Notes under the pieces: model-generated
Seen by the model: only the letters and a program-made list of their open reading frames with translations
Database searches by the model: none
What the model was told of the DNA's origin: nothing
Virus record (IMG/VR): IMGVR_UViG_3300033146_002768
Coordinates: 1-34,304 of that record
Source: a virus
Reading direction: 5' to 3' (one strand)
DNA: 34,304 bases
Shown here: positions 6,739-15,722 of the stretch, piece by piece
How positions within the stretch are numbered: the stretch's first letter is position 1
Layout: each line of letters starts with the position of its first letter
Made by a program: the position numbers and the translations under genes

Positions 6739-8070
6739 ATGTTAGATATTACATATGTATATACTGCATTTTCAAGATATTTACCAAATAAATCTAGTAG
6801 ATCTTATCCTCTTACAACAAGAGTTATGACTAAGATTTTAAATAATCAAAAAAAATTAAATGTTATATATAGTGATATACCTTTATTAGCAATATTAACA
6901 TATTTAAAATATAAATCTACTTATGAAATATTTTATAAAAATTTTAGAAAAGATGCAATAAAAACTATAAATACTAAACATGTTTTATTGACATTAGGAA
7001 CATCTTATGATTTATTATTTGGAGTTGATTTATTAAATTCTGGTTTTAAAGTTATAGTTGGTGGTTCTCTTACAAAAATATATAATATTAAAGAATTAAG
7101 AAAAATATTTAAAACAAATGGTTGTAATAATTTAGATAATTTAATTATTGTTAGACCTTATATAAATAAAGATGTTGATTTATATGAAATAATAATAAAC
7201 AATAAAGATATAGGAATGGAATATAAATATGATATTTCTGATATTTATAATTCTGATGAAGATTTCTATCTAAATTATATTCCTTATTTAAAAAAATATA
7301 ATTATGATTTTACAATAGTATCATCCTTTTTTAATTCAATTTGTACATGGAGTAATTGTAATTTTTGTACTTATAAACAAAAAGATTGTCAAGTTAATTT
7401 TATGAATATGAATAATGTTTATAAAATTGCAGAATCTACAAAAAAAATAATGAATAAATATGATACAAATTGTAATTGTATTTTAGATCCAGATTTTCAG
7501 TTTAATGAAATAAGTGAAACATATTTAAAATTAATGTCTGATGATGGTTATAAAGTTGGAATTATGACTAGTATTAGATCATTAAAAGATAATACATATT
7601 TTGATAGAATATTTAATAATGAAAAAGATTTTTTTGCTATATATATTGGGATTGAAACTTTAGATAATTTTGCTTTAGGATTATTAAATAAAGGTTCAGA
7701 TGTAAATGATTCTATTAAAATTTTTGATAAAATAATCAAAAGAAAAAATAAAAATATTTTAGTTCATTGTTTATTAATGTTAAATTTAGCATCAAAAAAT
7801 AAAGAACATATTATTGAAGGATATAATAAATTAGCTGAAATTAGACTTAAATTTCTAAGAGCTGGGATACAGTTAGAAATATTACCTATTGATTTAGAAT
7901 TATATCCTGAAATTGAATATTCAAATAATAAATTTTTTAAATTATTAACACCTCCTGATAAAATACCTTGTTTATATGAAAGATATGATATAAATGGTAA
8001 AAAAATATTATTTGATAAACAAATAGTAGATAAAAAAATATTTAAATTTGTTAATTATTATAGAAAGTAA
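6739..8070 (+). CDS. Radical SAM protein with B12-binding-like N-terminal domain, copy 2
   Basis: 443 aa, starting on the base after the stop of copy 1 and clearly paralogous to it: both start MLD(V/I)TY(I/V)YT, both have RVMT(N/K)ILNNQK, LLTLG, V(V/I)VGG, and NGC(K/N)NLDN(V/L)IIVRP. The cluster motif is CTWSNCNFC at Cys202, Cys207 and Cys210, again Cx4Cx2C. The later barrel motif IGIETLDNFALGLLNKGSD is well kept. The two proteins have diverged strongly outside the motifs, so they may act on different substrates or as a heterodimer (inference). Translation is probably coupled to copy 1, since only a weak GGGG is seen upstream. The base composition is among the most AT-rich in the window. Confidence 0.72.
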   Translation: MLDITYVYTAFSRYLPNKSSRSYPLTTRVMTKILNNQKKLNVIYSDIPLLAILTYLKYKSTYEIFYKNFRKDAIKTINTKHVLLTLGTSYDLLFGVDLLNSGFKVIVGGSLTKIYNIKELRKIFKTNGCNNLDNLIIVRPYINKDVDLYEIIINNKDIGMEYKYDISDIYNSDEDFYLNYIPYLKKYNYDFTIVSSFFNSICTWSNCNFCTYKQKDCQVNFMNMNNVYKIAESTKKIMNKYDTNCNCILDPDFQFNEISETYLKLMSDDGYKVGIMTSIRSLKDNTYFDRIFNNEKDFFAIYIGIETLDNFALGLLNKGSDVNDSIKIFDKIIKRKNKNILVHCLLMLNLASKNKEHIIEGYNKLAEIRLKFLRAGIQLEILPIDLELYPEIEYSNNKFFKLLTPPDKIPCLYERYDINGKKILFDKQIVDKKIFKFVNYYRK

Positions 8071-8083
8071 AAGGAATAATATC

Positions 8084-8773
8084 ATGACTACTTTAGAAAT
8101 GCAATATGATTTAAATAATATTATGAATGAATCTAATTATGATGAATTGTTAGAAATTTATAATTCCATAACTAATAATTCTATTTTAACAGAAGGAATT
8201 GCTTCTATTCCTATGAATAAGGCAAAACAAATGTTGAAGAAAATTTCTTCATTTAAAAATCCAAAACAAATGGAATCATTTATTAAATCTAATAAAAAAT
8301 TTGTTAAATCAGAAAAAGATTTAAACGTTAATGTAAAAAAATTAGCTAAGAAATTAAATTATACAGACGCTGAAGTTCAAGCTTCAAGAGTTAGTATTAT
8401 GAAATCTTTAGCTTTAATTTCTCAATTTGCAGGATTAGCTTCATTATTAGGGATTCCTTTAATTATTATTATTATGTTAATTGCAGCAGCTAAAGGTAAA
8501 TCACTATCAGAAGTAACAGATCAAATTTTAGACGATATTAAAGTATCAATTAGAAAAGATGTTAAAGGTCCATACGAAACAAGTATTCAAAATATTATAT
8601 GGGGATTGATTATTTATATAGGTAGTTTGATTGTTATGTTATTAGGTGGAGCTTTAGCTGTTGATGCTATAGTGGCAATAGGAGCTATTGGATTTCTTGT
8701 TGGTTTAATTTTGTTAATTATTTCTGTTATTTCATTTATGTGGACTTTTGTTACAACTCCACTTCGTGACTAA
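8084..8773 (+). CDS. Multi-pass membrane protein, unknown function
   Basis: 229 aa. ATG 8084 with AAAGGAATA upstream is preferred over the in-frame ATG 8048, which lies inside the previous gene. The N-terminal half is soluble and helical, with charged Lys/Asn-rich segments. The C-terminal half holds at least three hydrophobic segments: around residues 104-125 (LALISQFAGLASLLGIPLII), about 165-190 (IIWGLIIYIGSLIVMLLGGA) and about 195-222. I do not recognise a family. It sits between the radical SAM pair and the nuclease/rpoB genes. It could be an internal virion or inner-membrane protein, but nothing in the sequence decides this. Confidence 0.75.
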   Translation: MTTLEMQYDLNNIMNESNYDELLEIYNSITNNSILTEGIASIPMNKAKQMLKKISSFKNPKQMESFIKSNKKFVKSEKDLNVNVKKLAKKLNYTDAEVQASRVSIMKSLALISQFAGLASLLGIPLIIIIMLIAAAKGKSLSEVTDQILDDIKVSIRKDVKGPYETSIQNIIWGLIIYIGSLIVMLLGGALAVDAIVAIGAIGFLVGLILLIISVISFMWTFVTTPLRD

Positions 8774-8786
8774 AAAGAGGTAAAAA

Positions 8787-9140
8787 ATGTATAATTATAA
8801 AGCAATAATTACAAGAGTTGTTGATGGTGATACTTATGATGCTGAAATAGATTTAGGGTTTAATATAAAAGTTAAACAAAGACTAAGATTAAAAGATGTT
8901 GATACTCCTGAAACATGGAGACCTAAAACTGAATCAGAGAGAGCACATGGAATGAAAGCATCTCAATATGTAATGGAATTAATTGAAGGTCAACAAGTAA
9001 CATTAACTTCAGTTAAATCAGCAGTATATTCAAGATATGAAGCATACATTGAAATTAAAGGATATGATTTAGGAACATTAATTACAGAACATGGATTTAC
9101 TAAATTAGATAAATACGAGGATATAAATGATTCAATTTAA
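8787..9140 (+). CDS. Staphylococcal-nuclease-like (thermonuclease) domain protein
   Basis: 117 aa, a minimal SNase-fold protein. The family signature is clear: VVDGDTYDAEIDLGF, QRLRLKDVDTPETW (Arg, Asp and Glu of the Ca2+/catalytic site), and a third-position Arg in YSRYEAYI. The family cleaves DNA or RNA with Ca2+. There is no signal peptide, so it would act inside the cell, perhaps in degrading host nucleic acid (inference). Shine-Dalgarno AAAAAGAGG lies just upstream. The 3' end overlaps the start of rpoB by 14 bases, so the two genes are likely co-translated. The C-terminus is short relative to full-length nucleases (about 150 aa), so activity is not assured. Confidence 0.82.
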   Translation: MYNYKAIITRVVDGDTYDAEIDLGFNIKVKQRLRLKDVDTPETWRPKTESERAHGMKASQYVMELIEGQQVTLTSVKSAVYSRYEAYIEIKGYDLGTLITEHGFTKLDKYEDINDSI

Positions 9141-12100
9141 AGCGTTAAAACCGTATGCACATGTTGTTAATGGAGTACGATTTCCTCAAAGTATGAAGAC
9201 TCCATTTATAATAGTTTACTTTAGTGAAAATTCATCGCTGATGGATGATTATTCAAAGTTGAATATGGTTCGTGTTGATGCTAAAAAAGTTATTATTCCT
9301 AAAACTAAAATTCCATTTAGCTTTATTACTCCAGAAACTAAAAAAGCATATAAAGCTCATGGATTAGTTGCTTCTAGTTCGACACAAGCAATACCTCAAG
9401 GACAGAATTTAATATATGATCTTAGTTTATTCTTACAAACTCTTGAGGATGCGTATAAAAGTAAAAACTATAGAGCAAGAAGTGGATTTATATTAAAAAA
9501 TTTAATAAGTAAGATATTTAATTCATTCCCAAGTAACTATCAAAAAGTATTTATGTATTCAGTTGATGCTACTAAAGAGGTTAATAAATATATAGATAGA
9601 AAGATATTCCCTTTTATATTAGAAATGAAAAAGAATAATATTTATTATGATCATTTTGTAATGAATACTATTAGCGGATCTTCATCAAGATATAGATTAC
9701 TAATGAAAGACAGATCACTTAATTTCAATAAAGCTAATCTATATTTAAAAAATATTAAAATAATTGATACAGATGAAGAAGTTGATAATAAAGTGGAGGT
9801 AGCATCTAATACAGTTGTTAAGAAAATATCAGATGAAATTAGATCTTCTAATAAAAAAGTATTCAAACAATCCATTCAGAAATTTCTTGAAAAGAATCCT
9901 AAAGCGTTGGAAAAAACACATAATGGAGAAATTTCTGATAATGAGGCTAAAGATATTGCTATAGCATCTGTTCTATATAGATCAACTGGTGATATGAATA
10001 AAGCTAAAATAACAGCTAAAAATATTCCTGGTATCAAAAAATCTATTGGGTTAAAAGTTATTGATAAAAGGTTCGCTGATGAATTACTTCAACCTCAAAA
10101 AACAGAATTAACATCTGAAAAGTTAGTTGTTCAAATGCATAATGTTGCTAAAGCTGTAGGTAATAAATCTCCAGAGCATATTTTTGAAAAAAGAAAAATT
10201 GATTTTGAGACTAATTTAAAGAAAGATATTGTTAATTCATTTAAAGTATTAGAAACTAAAGGTGTTCCTTTAAAGTTTAAAAGTGTTAAAGTTATTAAAA
10301 AAGCAGTTAGACATGGTGATTTATCTCCATCAGATATTAGTACTATTCATGTAACTTTAGTTGATAAATTTAATAGAACACATACTGTATTAATTGATGT
10401 ACCAAATGTATCGGATGATGGAACATTTAAAATTAATGGTAAAAAGAAATGTCTTATTAATCAATTAGTACTATGTCCTATAACATTTCCTAAAAAATTA
10501 GATAGTAAATTTGAAAGTTCTTATTCAACATTCCATATTTGGAGTAAGAGAACTAAGAGGGAACAATATTTAGAAGCTTATATTGGATCGTATAAAGTCC
10601 CATTATTAGTATTGTTATCTTTCTCATTTGGGTTTAAAGAGACGTTAAAATTATATGATATTAGGTATAAGTTAACCGATATAAAACCTGATAAAGAGGT
10701 CAAATGGACTGTTAAAGTTGATGATAACAACTGGTTATTATTTGATAATATAAACAATAAATTAAAAGAAGAGATAATTCAATCTCTTATTCATACCGAT
10801 TTATATTCATATAAAGATAAAATAAAAAACGGTGAATTATTTAGCCATGAATATTTTAATAACTTAATTATTAAAATGTCAGGTCGTATTAATTCAACAT
10901 TCTTAATTCAATCAAACCTTGAAAACATTGTTGATCCTGTTGCTAAGCAAGTATTAATTAATAAACAACTACCAAGTGATTTATATTTAATTATGCAATA
11001 TATGTCAACTAAGGTTGTTGAAGGATATACTCAAAAGAGAAATGATATATCTAATCAAAGAATAAGAAACTCTGAGGTTATAGTTCATTTAGCTCAAAAA
11101 CAAATTCTAGCAGCTCATACTGAGTATAAAGAGCAAGTGTTATCTGGTAATAAAAAAGCTATTTTTGATATTTCTCAAACTAAAGTATTAAGTGATTTTA
11201 TTAACTCTGAAATTGTTGCTGATATGGAGTATGCAAATCCTATTGAGGAAATGGCTACCAAAACAAGAGTATCACCAGTAGGTAAAGCAGTAGGTGGGAT
11301 TCCTGATAAACAAGCTATCCAAAATGAGGGTAGAAATGTACATGATTCTATGTTTGGAAATATTGATACCCTTGATACACCAGAAGGTGAAAATGTTGGT
11401 ATTGTACAGCAGTTAACAGTTGATGCTTTTATAACATCAGCAAGGGGTATCATTCAAACTAAAGATAAAAAAGAAGGCGAAAACTCTGGTTTGTTATCTA
11501 CAACAGCTGCTCAAATTCCATTTGTTGAAAATAATGATGGTAACAGAGTTATGTTTGGGTGTAGTCAAATGAGACAGGCAGTCCCTTTAAGAAATCCAGA
11601 GACTCCAATGATTCAATCAGGGTATGAATCTATATTAACAAGCGTTTTATCAAGTGATTTTATTAAAAAAGCACCATGTAATGGAAAAGTAACAAGAGTT
11701 ACAAAAGATGAAATATCTATTAAATGCACCAGTGGCGGTAATAAAGTAATCCCAATCATTCCAGTTCATCTAAGATCAGGTTCTGGTAAAGATACATTGA
11801 GTGTTTTTAAACCAACAGTTAAACCTGGTAGTGTTGTAAAAACTAAACAAATTATAGCAGAAGGGTCTTGTATAACTGGTGGTTCTATTGCAACAGGAAG
11901 AAGTATGTGTGTTGCTTTAATGCCTTATAAAGGATTTAACTTTGAAGATGGTATTGTTATATCTGAAAGAATAGTTCGTGAAGGTGTTTTAAATTCATTA
12001 CATGGTATTGTTGAAGAAATTGAAATAGGTAAAGATGATAGAGTTGTATTTATAAATGAACTTGGTAAAGAAACTATTAAAGGTGAACCGCTTATAAGAA

Positions 12101-13227
12101 AAAGTATCGGTGAAATTGAGCAGCTAATTGGGTTTGAAGAAGAGGAAGAAGGAATTGAAGTTGTTTCTGGACATATGATTAAAAAATCTCCTGGTGGTAA
12201 AATTGTTGATATAGAAGTATTTAATAATTTAAAAGAAGGTAAATTTCCTGAACTTGATGCTTTATCTAAAAAGACTAGAAAAAGATATGGATTACTTCCT
12301 AAAGAAAAGTTTTCACAAAAAGGAGAAGTAATTAAAGGCATATTAATAAAATTCAAACTTGAACAAGAACTTCCTGTTGGTATTGGGGATAAATTAACTA
12401 ATAGACATGGAGCGAAAGGTATTGTTTCCTTAATTGAAAAAGATGAATTAATGCCAAGAACTTCAACTGGAGATCAAGTAGATATTATTTTAAACCCAAT
12501 TGGAGTAGTTGGACGTATGAATGTTGGTCAGTTATATGAATTATATACTGGACTAATCGCTAAAGAACTTGGTAGACAAATAATAAAACTTAATAATAAA
12601 GTTAAGATCGGTACATTATTAAATAAAGTTTTACCTCTTTTAGATATGACAAAAAATAAAGAGTTTAGTAAAACTTTTATTGCTAAATTTAGAGCTATGT
12701 CTGATTCTAAATTTAAATTATTTGTTAAACAAGTTAAAGATTCTGATTCATATACTATTATTATACCACCATTTAAAGCGCCTGCATATAAAGAGATATT
12801 AGCTGCATTGAAGGTTCTTGGTTTAAAAGGTGGATATAATTTAATGTTGCCAGAGTTTAATACAAGAACAAAGAGTAAAGTTCCATTAGGTTATATGTAT
12901 ATATTAAAATTAGAACATATAGCGAAAGACAAGTTGCACGCTCGTTCTACTGGTCCGGTTACTAGTAAAACTTTTCAGCCAACAGCTGGGAAAAAAAGAG
13001 AGGGTGGACAGAGAATGGGAGAACTTGATACTTACTCATTTATAAGCTATAATTGTCCAAACTTACTAGCAGAATTTTTTGGTCCTTTGTCTGATGATCA
13101 TATTACAAAAAATGAAATTTTATCAGATATTATACAAACAGGAGCCGCTAAATATCGTACTCCAAAAGCATCTCCAGTAAGAGATTTACTTAATAGTTAT
13201 TTTATAAGCTTAATGATATGGCGTTAG
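9127..13227 (+). CDS. rpoB: RNA polymerase beta subunit, single full-length chain
   Basis: 1366 aa, close to the size of bacterial beta. The N-terminal half is divergent. The C-terminal half has the core motifs in order: NPIEEMATKTRVSPVG, NVHDSMFGNIDTLDTPEGEN, GFNFEDGIVISE (about 936-947), GIGDKLTNRHGAKGIVS (about 1086-1102), NPIGVVGRMNVGQ, and HARSTGPVTSK...GGQRMGELDTY. The conserved Lys of GDK and the His of RHG, which line the active centre, are present. The C-terminus ends ASPVRDLLNSYFISLMIWR, where bacterial beta would have the 'ESF.VL..EL.SLG' clamp helix, so it appears nearly complete. The start has GAGG (9117-9120) and overlaps the nuclease gene. The gene order is beta' before beta, the reverse of bacterial rpoBC. 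It is followed by an HNH gene. Confidence 0.95.
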   Translation: MIQFKALKPYAHVVNGVRFPQSMKTPFIIVYFSENSSLMDDYSKLNMVRVDAKKVIIPKTKIPFSFITPETKKAYKAHGLVASSSTQAIPQGQNLIYDLSLFLQTLEDAYKSKNYRARSGFILKNLISKIFNSFPSNYQKVFMYSVDATKEVNKYIDRKIFPFILEMKKNNIYYDHFVMNTISGSSSRYRLLMKDRSLNFNKANLYLKNIKIIDTDEEVDNKVEVASNTVVKKISDEIRSSNKKVFKQSIQKFLEKNPKALEKTHNGEISDNEAKDIAIASVLYRSTGDMNKAKITAKNIPGIKKSIGLKVIDKRFADELLQPQKTELTSEKLVVQMHNVAKAVGNKSPEHIFEKRKIDFETNLKKDIVNSFKVLETKGVPLKFKSVKVIKKAVRHGDLSPSDISTIHVTLVDKFNRTHTVLIDVPNVSDDGTFKINGKKKCLINQLVLCPITFPKKLDSKFESSYSTFHIWSKRTKREQYLEAYIGSYKVPLLVLLSFSFGFKETLKLYDIRYKLTDIKPDKEVKWTVKVDDNNWLLFDNINNKLKEEIIQSLIHTDLYSYKDKIKNGELFSHEYFNNLIIKMSGRINSTFLIQSNLENIVDPVAKQVLINKQLPSDLYLIMQYMSTKVVEGYTQKRNDISNQRIRNSEVIVHLAQKQILAAHTEYKEQVLSGNKKAIFDISQTKVLSDFINSEIVADMEYANPIEEMATKTRVSPVGKAVGGIPDKQAIQNEGRNVHDSMFGNIDTLDTPEGENVGIVQQLTVDAFITSARGIIQTKDKKEGENSGLLSTTAAQIPFVENNDGNRVMFGCSQMRQAVPLRNPETPMIQSGYESILTSVLSSDFIKKAPCNGKVTRVTKDEISIKCTSGGNKVIPIIPVHLRSGSGKDTLSVFKPTVKPGSVVKTKQIIAEGSCITGGSIATGRSMCVALMPYKGFNFEDGIVISERIVREGVLNSLHGIVEEIEIGKDDRVVFINELGKETIKGEPLIRKSIGEIEQLIGFEEEEEGIEVVSGHMIKKSPGGKIVDIEVFNNLKEGKFPELDALSKKTRKRYGLLPKEKFSQKGEVIKGILIKFKLEQELPVGIGDKLTNRHGAKGIVSLIEKDELMPRTSTGDQVDIILNPIGVVGRMNVGQLYELYTGLIAKELGRQIIKLNNKVKIGTLLNKVLPLLDMTKNKEFSKTFIAKFRAMSDSKFKLFVKQVKDSDSYTIIIPPFKAPAYKEILAALKVLGLKGGYNLMLPEFNTRTKSKVPLGYMYILKLEHIAKDKLHARSTGPVTSKTFQPTAGKKREGGQRMGELDTYSFISYNCPNLLAEFFGPLSDDHITKNEILSDIIQTGAAKYRTPKASPVRDLLNSYFISLMIWR

Positions 13228-13236
13228 TAAGAATAT

Positions 13237-13265
13237 TTTTATAATCTAAGTAACAAATTATAAAA
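13237..13265 (+). promoter_or_regulatory. Hairpin just upstream of the HNH gene's ribosome-binding site
   Basis: TTTTATAAT (13237-13245) pairs perfectly with ATTATAAAA (13257-13265) around an 11-nt loop. It ends directly before the GGA of the HNH gene's Shine-Dalgarno (AAAAGGA). It may tune translation of the endonuclease or mark the end of the rpoB message. It is AT-only, so the evidence is modest. Confidence 0.35.
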
Positions 13266-13275
13266 GGATATTATT

Positions 13276-14370
13276 ATGGAAATATGTGAATATGGTTGTG
13301 GTAAGGAAGCAATATATCAATTTAAAAATAAAAAATGGTGTTGTTCAAAAAATGTATCTAAATGTTCTGGTACAATTAATAAACTAAAAAATAGAAAAGT
13401 TTCTGATGAAACTCGAAAAAAACAATCAGCTTCATTAAAAGGTAAACTTCCATGGAACAAAGGAAAAGAATTATCTGAATCACATAAACTTAAAATAGGT
13501 TTAGGTAATAAAGGCAAAACTGTTTCTAAAGAAAGTAAAAAGAAAATGTCAGAATCAATGAAAGGTAAACAAAATAGATTAGGATTTGAATTATCTCAAG
13601 CAACTAAAAATAAAATATCTAATTCAAATAAAGGTAAAATTCCATGGAATTTAGGAAAAAGTCATTCATATGAAACTAGAAAAAAGATAGGATCTAAAAG
13701 TAAAAATAGATTTTGTTCTGATGATACTAGAGAAAAAATGAGATTATCAAAACTTGGTGAAAAAAATCATATGTTTGGAAGGAAACTTTCTAATGATCAA
13801 AAGTTAAAATTATTAGAATCTAATCAATATTCTATTAGAGATATTGAAAAAAAGTTTCCATTATTTTCTAAAATAGAAGAAATGAGATATAATCCAAATA
13901 ATCTTTTAGAGAATGAAATACAAGTACATTGTAAAAACCACAAATGCCAAAATTCAAAAGAACAAGGTGGTTGGTTTACTCCAATGAGATGGCAAATAAC
14001 ACATAGAATTCATAATATTGAAAAGGGTTTAGTTAATGATGGTTTATATTTCTATTGTTCTAACGAATGTAAATATGAATGTCCATTATATCATTCAAAA
14101 ATAAATACAAAAAATAATAAACCATATACACAAGAAGAATATCAAACTTTTAGACAACAAGTATTAAAACGAGAAGATGAAATTTGTGAGTATTGTGGAG
14201 AAAAAGCTACTCATGTTCATCATTCACGTCCTCAGAAATTAGAACCAGGTTTTGTTTTAGATCCTGATTTTGGAATAGCATGTTGTCAAAAGTGTCACTA
14301 TAAATATGGTCATAAAACTGGAACAGAATGTTCTACAGGAAATTTAGCAAATATTGTATGCTCTACTTAA
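13276..14370 (+). CDS. HNH homing endonuclease with several NUMOD3-like repeats
   Basis: 364 aa. It has an N-terminal CEYGCGKEAIY...CCSKN finger-like motif, then at least five NUMOD3-type DNA-binding repeats (for example GKLPWNKGKELSESHKLKIG, GKIPWNLGKSHSYETRKKIG, NHMFGRKLSNDQKLKL). A second Cys set (CKNHKCQN, FYCSNECKYEC) follows. The HNH domain reads CEYCGEKATHVHHSRPQ and DPDFGIACCQKCHYKYGHKT. It is the longest of the HNH genes here and a close relative of 4493-5353, differing mainly in repeat number. It lies right after rpoB, with hairpins at both ends. It is a probable free-standing homing endonuclease that targets the rpoB region (inference). Confidence 0.87.
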   Translation: MEICEYGCGKEAIYQFKNKKWCCSKNVSKCSGTINKLKNRKVSDETRKKQSASLKGKLPWNKGKELSESHKLKIGLGNKGKTVSKESKKKMSESMKGKQNRLGFELSQATKNKISNSNKGKIPWNLGKSHSYETRKKIGSKSKNRFCSDDTREKMRLSKLGEKNHMFGRKLSNDQKLKLLESNQYSIRDIEKKFPLFSKIEEMRYNPNNLLENEIQVHCKNHKCQNSKEQGGWFTPMRWQITHRIHNIEKGLVNDGLYFYCSNECKYECPLYHSKINTKNNKPYTQEEYQTFRQQVLKREDEICEYCGEKATHVHHSRPQKLEPGFVLDPDFGIACCQKCHYKYGHKTGTECSTGNLANIVCST

Positions 14371-14381
14371 TAAAGCAGAGC
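14360..14381 (+). terminator. Terminator-like hairpin over the HNH stop codon
   Basis: GCTCTACTT AATA AAGCAGAGC forms an eight-pair stem with one A/C mismatch and a four-base loop. It spans the HNH gene's stop codon and is followed by TTAATTAATAAT. The U-tract is poor, so it may be a weak terminator or an mRNA 3'-end stabiliser. Confidence 0.5.
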
Positions 14382-14415
14382 TTAATTAATAATATATATA
14401 GAATGGAGAAGAACA

Positions 14416-14757
14416 ATGGAAAAGAAAGATGGCGGGAATATAAGTCACTGGCAATTACATCATTTGAAGTTTCCTGAAGAAGATAGAGTAGCATTTGAGT
14501 CTTATAATTCAGAAGTTGATTTTGATAATATAATGATGGTTACTGGAACAGTTGTTAATGAACCAACAGAGAGATGGAACCCTGGCGACCATTTTAGATC
14601 ATCTATGATAATTGAGGTTGATAGAAAAAATAATACTATTGAAACTTTAAATACTATTTATCATTTTGATCCTAAAACAGAAGGTCAAGATACAATTTTT
14701 GATATTGAAACAGGTAATAAAGATATGGGCAATAAAGTTCTTGGTATATTTTATTAA
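14416..14757 (+). CDS. Conserved-looking phage protein, unknown function
   Basis: 113 aa, start supported by GGAGAAG. Acidic and beta-rich by eye (IMMVTGTVVNEPTERWNPGD, SSMIIEVDRKNNTIETLNT). It has no Cys motif, signal peptide or membrane segment. I do not recognise the family. It starts a tight run of three small genes (14416-15613) placed after the HNH insertion and before the hairpin-rich spacer. Before the HNH gene entered, these would have directly followed rpoB, so a role linked to transcription is possible but unproven. Confidence 0.7.
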   Translation: MEKKDGGNISHWQLHHLKFPEEDRVAFESYNSEVDFDNIMMVTGTVVNEPTERWNPGDHFRSSMIIEVDRKNNTIETLNTIYHFDPKTEGQDTIFDIETGNKDMGNKVLGIFY

Positions 14758-14765
14758 GGAGTATT

Positions 14766-15353
14766 ATGGATAATCTTCAAGTATTAGCAGGATCATCATT
14801 ACCTTTACCAGAAGATGATGATCCCAACCAAAATAATTTAAATTATGAAGCTTCTATTGAATATGATGGAATGGAAGTTGTTTCTGCTATTGGTACGTCA
14901 GAATTTAAAGAAATTTATATGTTATTTATAAATGGATTAAAACAAATGGCAATTGTCGACCAAAGAAGATTATGTTTAGATATTTTAGAAAAAGTTAAAG
15001 AAGTTTATGAATATGAATTTCTTCCTCACCCAGAATTAGAACATCAACTAAATATGAATAATGTATATGATTTGATAAAATTTCTCAATTATGATTATAC
15101 TGATTTCTTTGGAGATGTTTGGATGTATCAAAGAGGTATTAATTTAAAGACCATAAATGTAGAAAGTTATTGCAAACGTAATTCTGATTTAATAATAACA
15201 GAAGTTGAAGACCAGTTAAATTCACGAGATTTATCTGAGATGGTTTCTTTATTCCTTAGAACATATAATAAAGACAATCTTATAGAGTGGTTTATTGAAG
15301 CTACTGAAAAACAGAAAATGTTAATTTATTTAAGAATAATGGAGGAAAGCTAA
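14766..15353 (+). CDS. Acidic helical protein, unknown function
   Basis: 195 aa, with AAGGAG directly upstream of the ATG. The N-terminal 30 residues are low-complexity and acidic (LPLPEDDDPNQNN). The rest is mostly helical with many Leu/Glu/Asp and an amphipathic C-terminus ending EKQKMLIYLRIMEES. There are no catalytic motifs or membrane segments. The stop overlaps the next gene's start (TAATGG). The acidic surface would suit an accessory transcription factor or a DNA mimic, but nothing specific supports either. Confidence 0.7.
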   Translation: MDNLQVLAGSSLPLPEDDDPNQNNLNYEASIEYDGMEVVSAIGTSEFKEIYMLFINGLKQMAIVDQRRLCLDILEKVKEVYEYEFLPHPELEHQLNMNNVYDLIKFLNYDYTDFFGDVWMYQRGINLKTINVESYCKRNSDLIITEVEDQLNSRDLSEMVSLFLRTYNKDNLIEWFIEATEKQKMLIYLRIMEES

Positions 15354-15613
15354 TGGCAGAAGAAAAATATACTCTCACGGTTAAGAGAGGAAATATAGAA
15401 TTTACAATTGATAGAAAAGATGTTTTGGCGACAGATGAGACACCAGATGGAATAACTTTTAAATTTCAAGGCGGAGTTATTATGTCGATTGAAGATCTTC
15501 ATATGCCTCAGGATGTCAAACAAAGAGTTGCAATGGCTGATACTGGATTTAAGAAAGGAAATTTGTTATTTAATTTAAATGATTATAGGAACCCAGTATC
15601 ATTAACTCAGTAG
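15353..15613 (+). CDS. Small beta-rich protein, unknown function
   Basis: 86 aa with a strong GAGGAAAG upstream site that lies within the previous gene. Alternating hydrophobic and polar residues (YTLTVKRGNIEFTIDRKDVL, GITFKFQGGVIMSIEDL) suggest a small beta-sandwich or beta-barrel. A short loop DLHMPQDVKQRVAMADTG follows. I do not recognise a family. It is the last gene before a 238-base stretch of hairpins and likely ends the transcription unit. Confidence 0.7.
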   Translation: MAEEKYTLTVKRGNIEFTIDRKDVLATDETPDGITFKFQGGVIMSIEDLHMPQDVKQRVAMADTGFKKGNLLFNLNDYRNPVSLTQ

Positions 15614-15656
15614 GAAAAATAATTTTAAAACTCAAGAACTATATATATTAATATAC

Positions 15657-15683
15657 ATAATACAACACAAGTATTTGTATTAT
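15657..15683 (+). terminator. Hairpin downstream of the 15353-15613 gene
   Basis: ATAATACAA (15657-15665) and TTGTATTAT (15675-15683) form a perfect 9-bp stem with a 9-nt loop. Placed 44 bases after a stop codon at the end of a gene run, it may terminate transcription or protect the 3' end. There is no clean U-tract. Confidence 0.45.
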
Positions 15684-15722
15684 AATTCACTTAAAAACTC
15701 ACTTAATAACACAAAATTTAAC

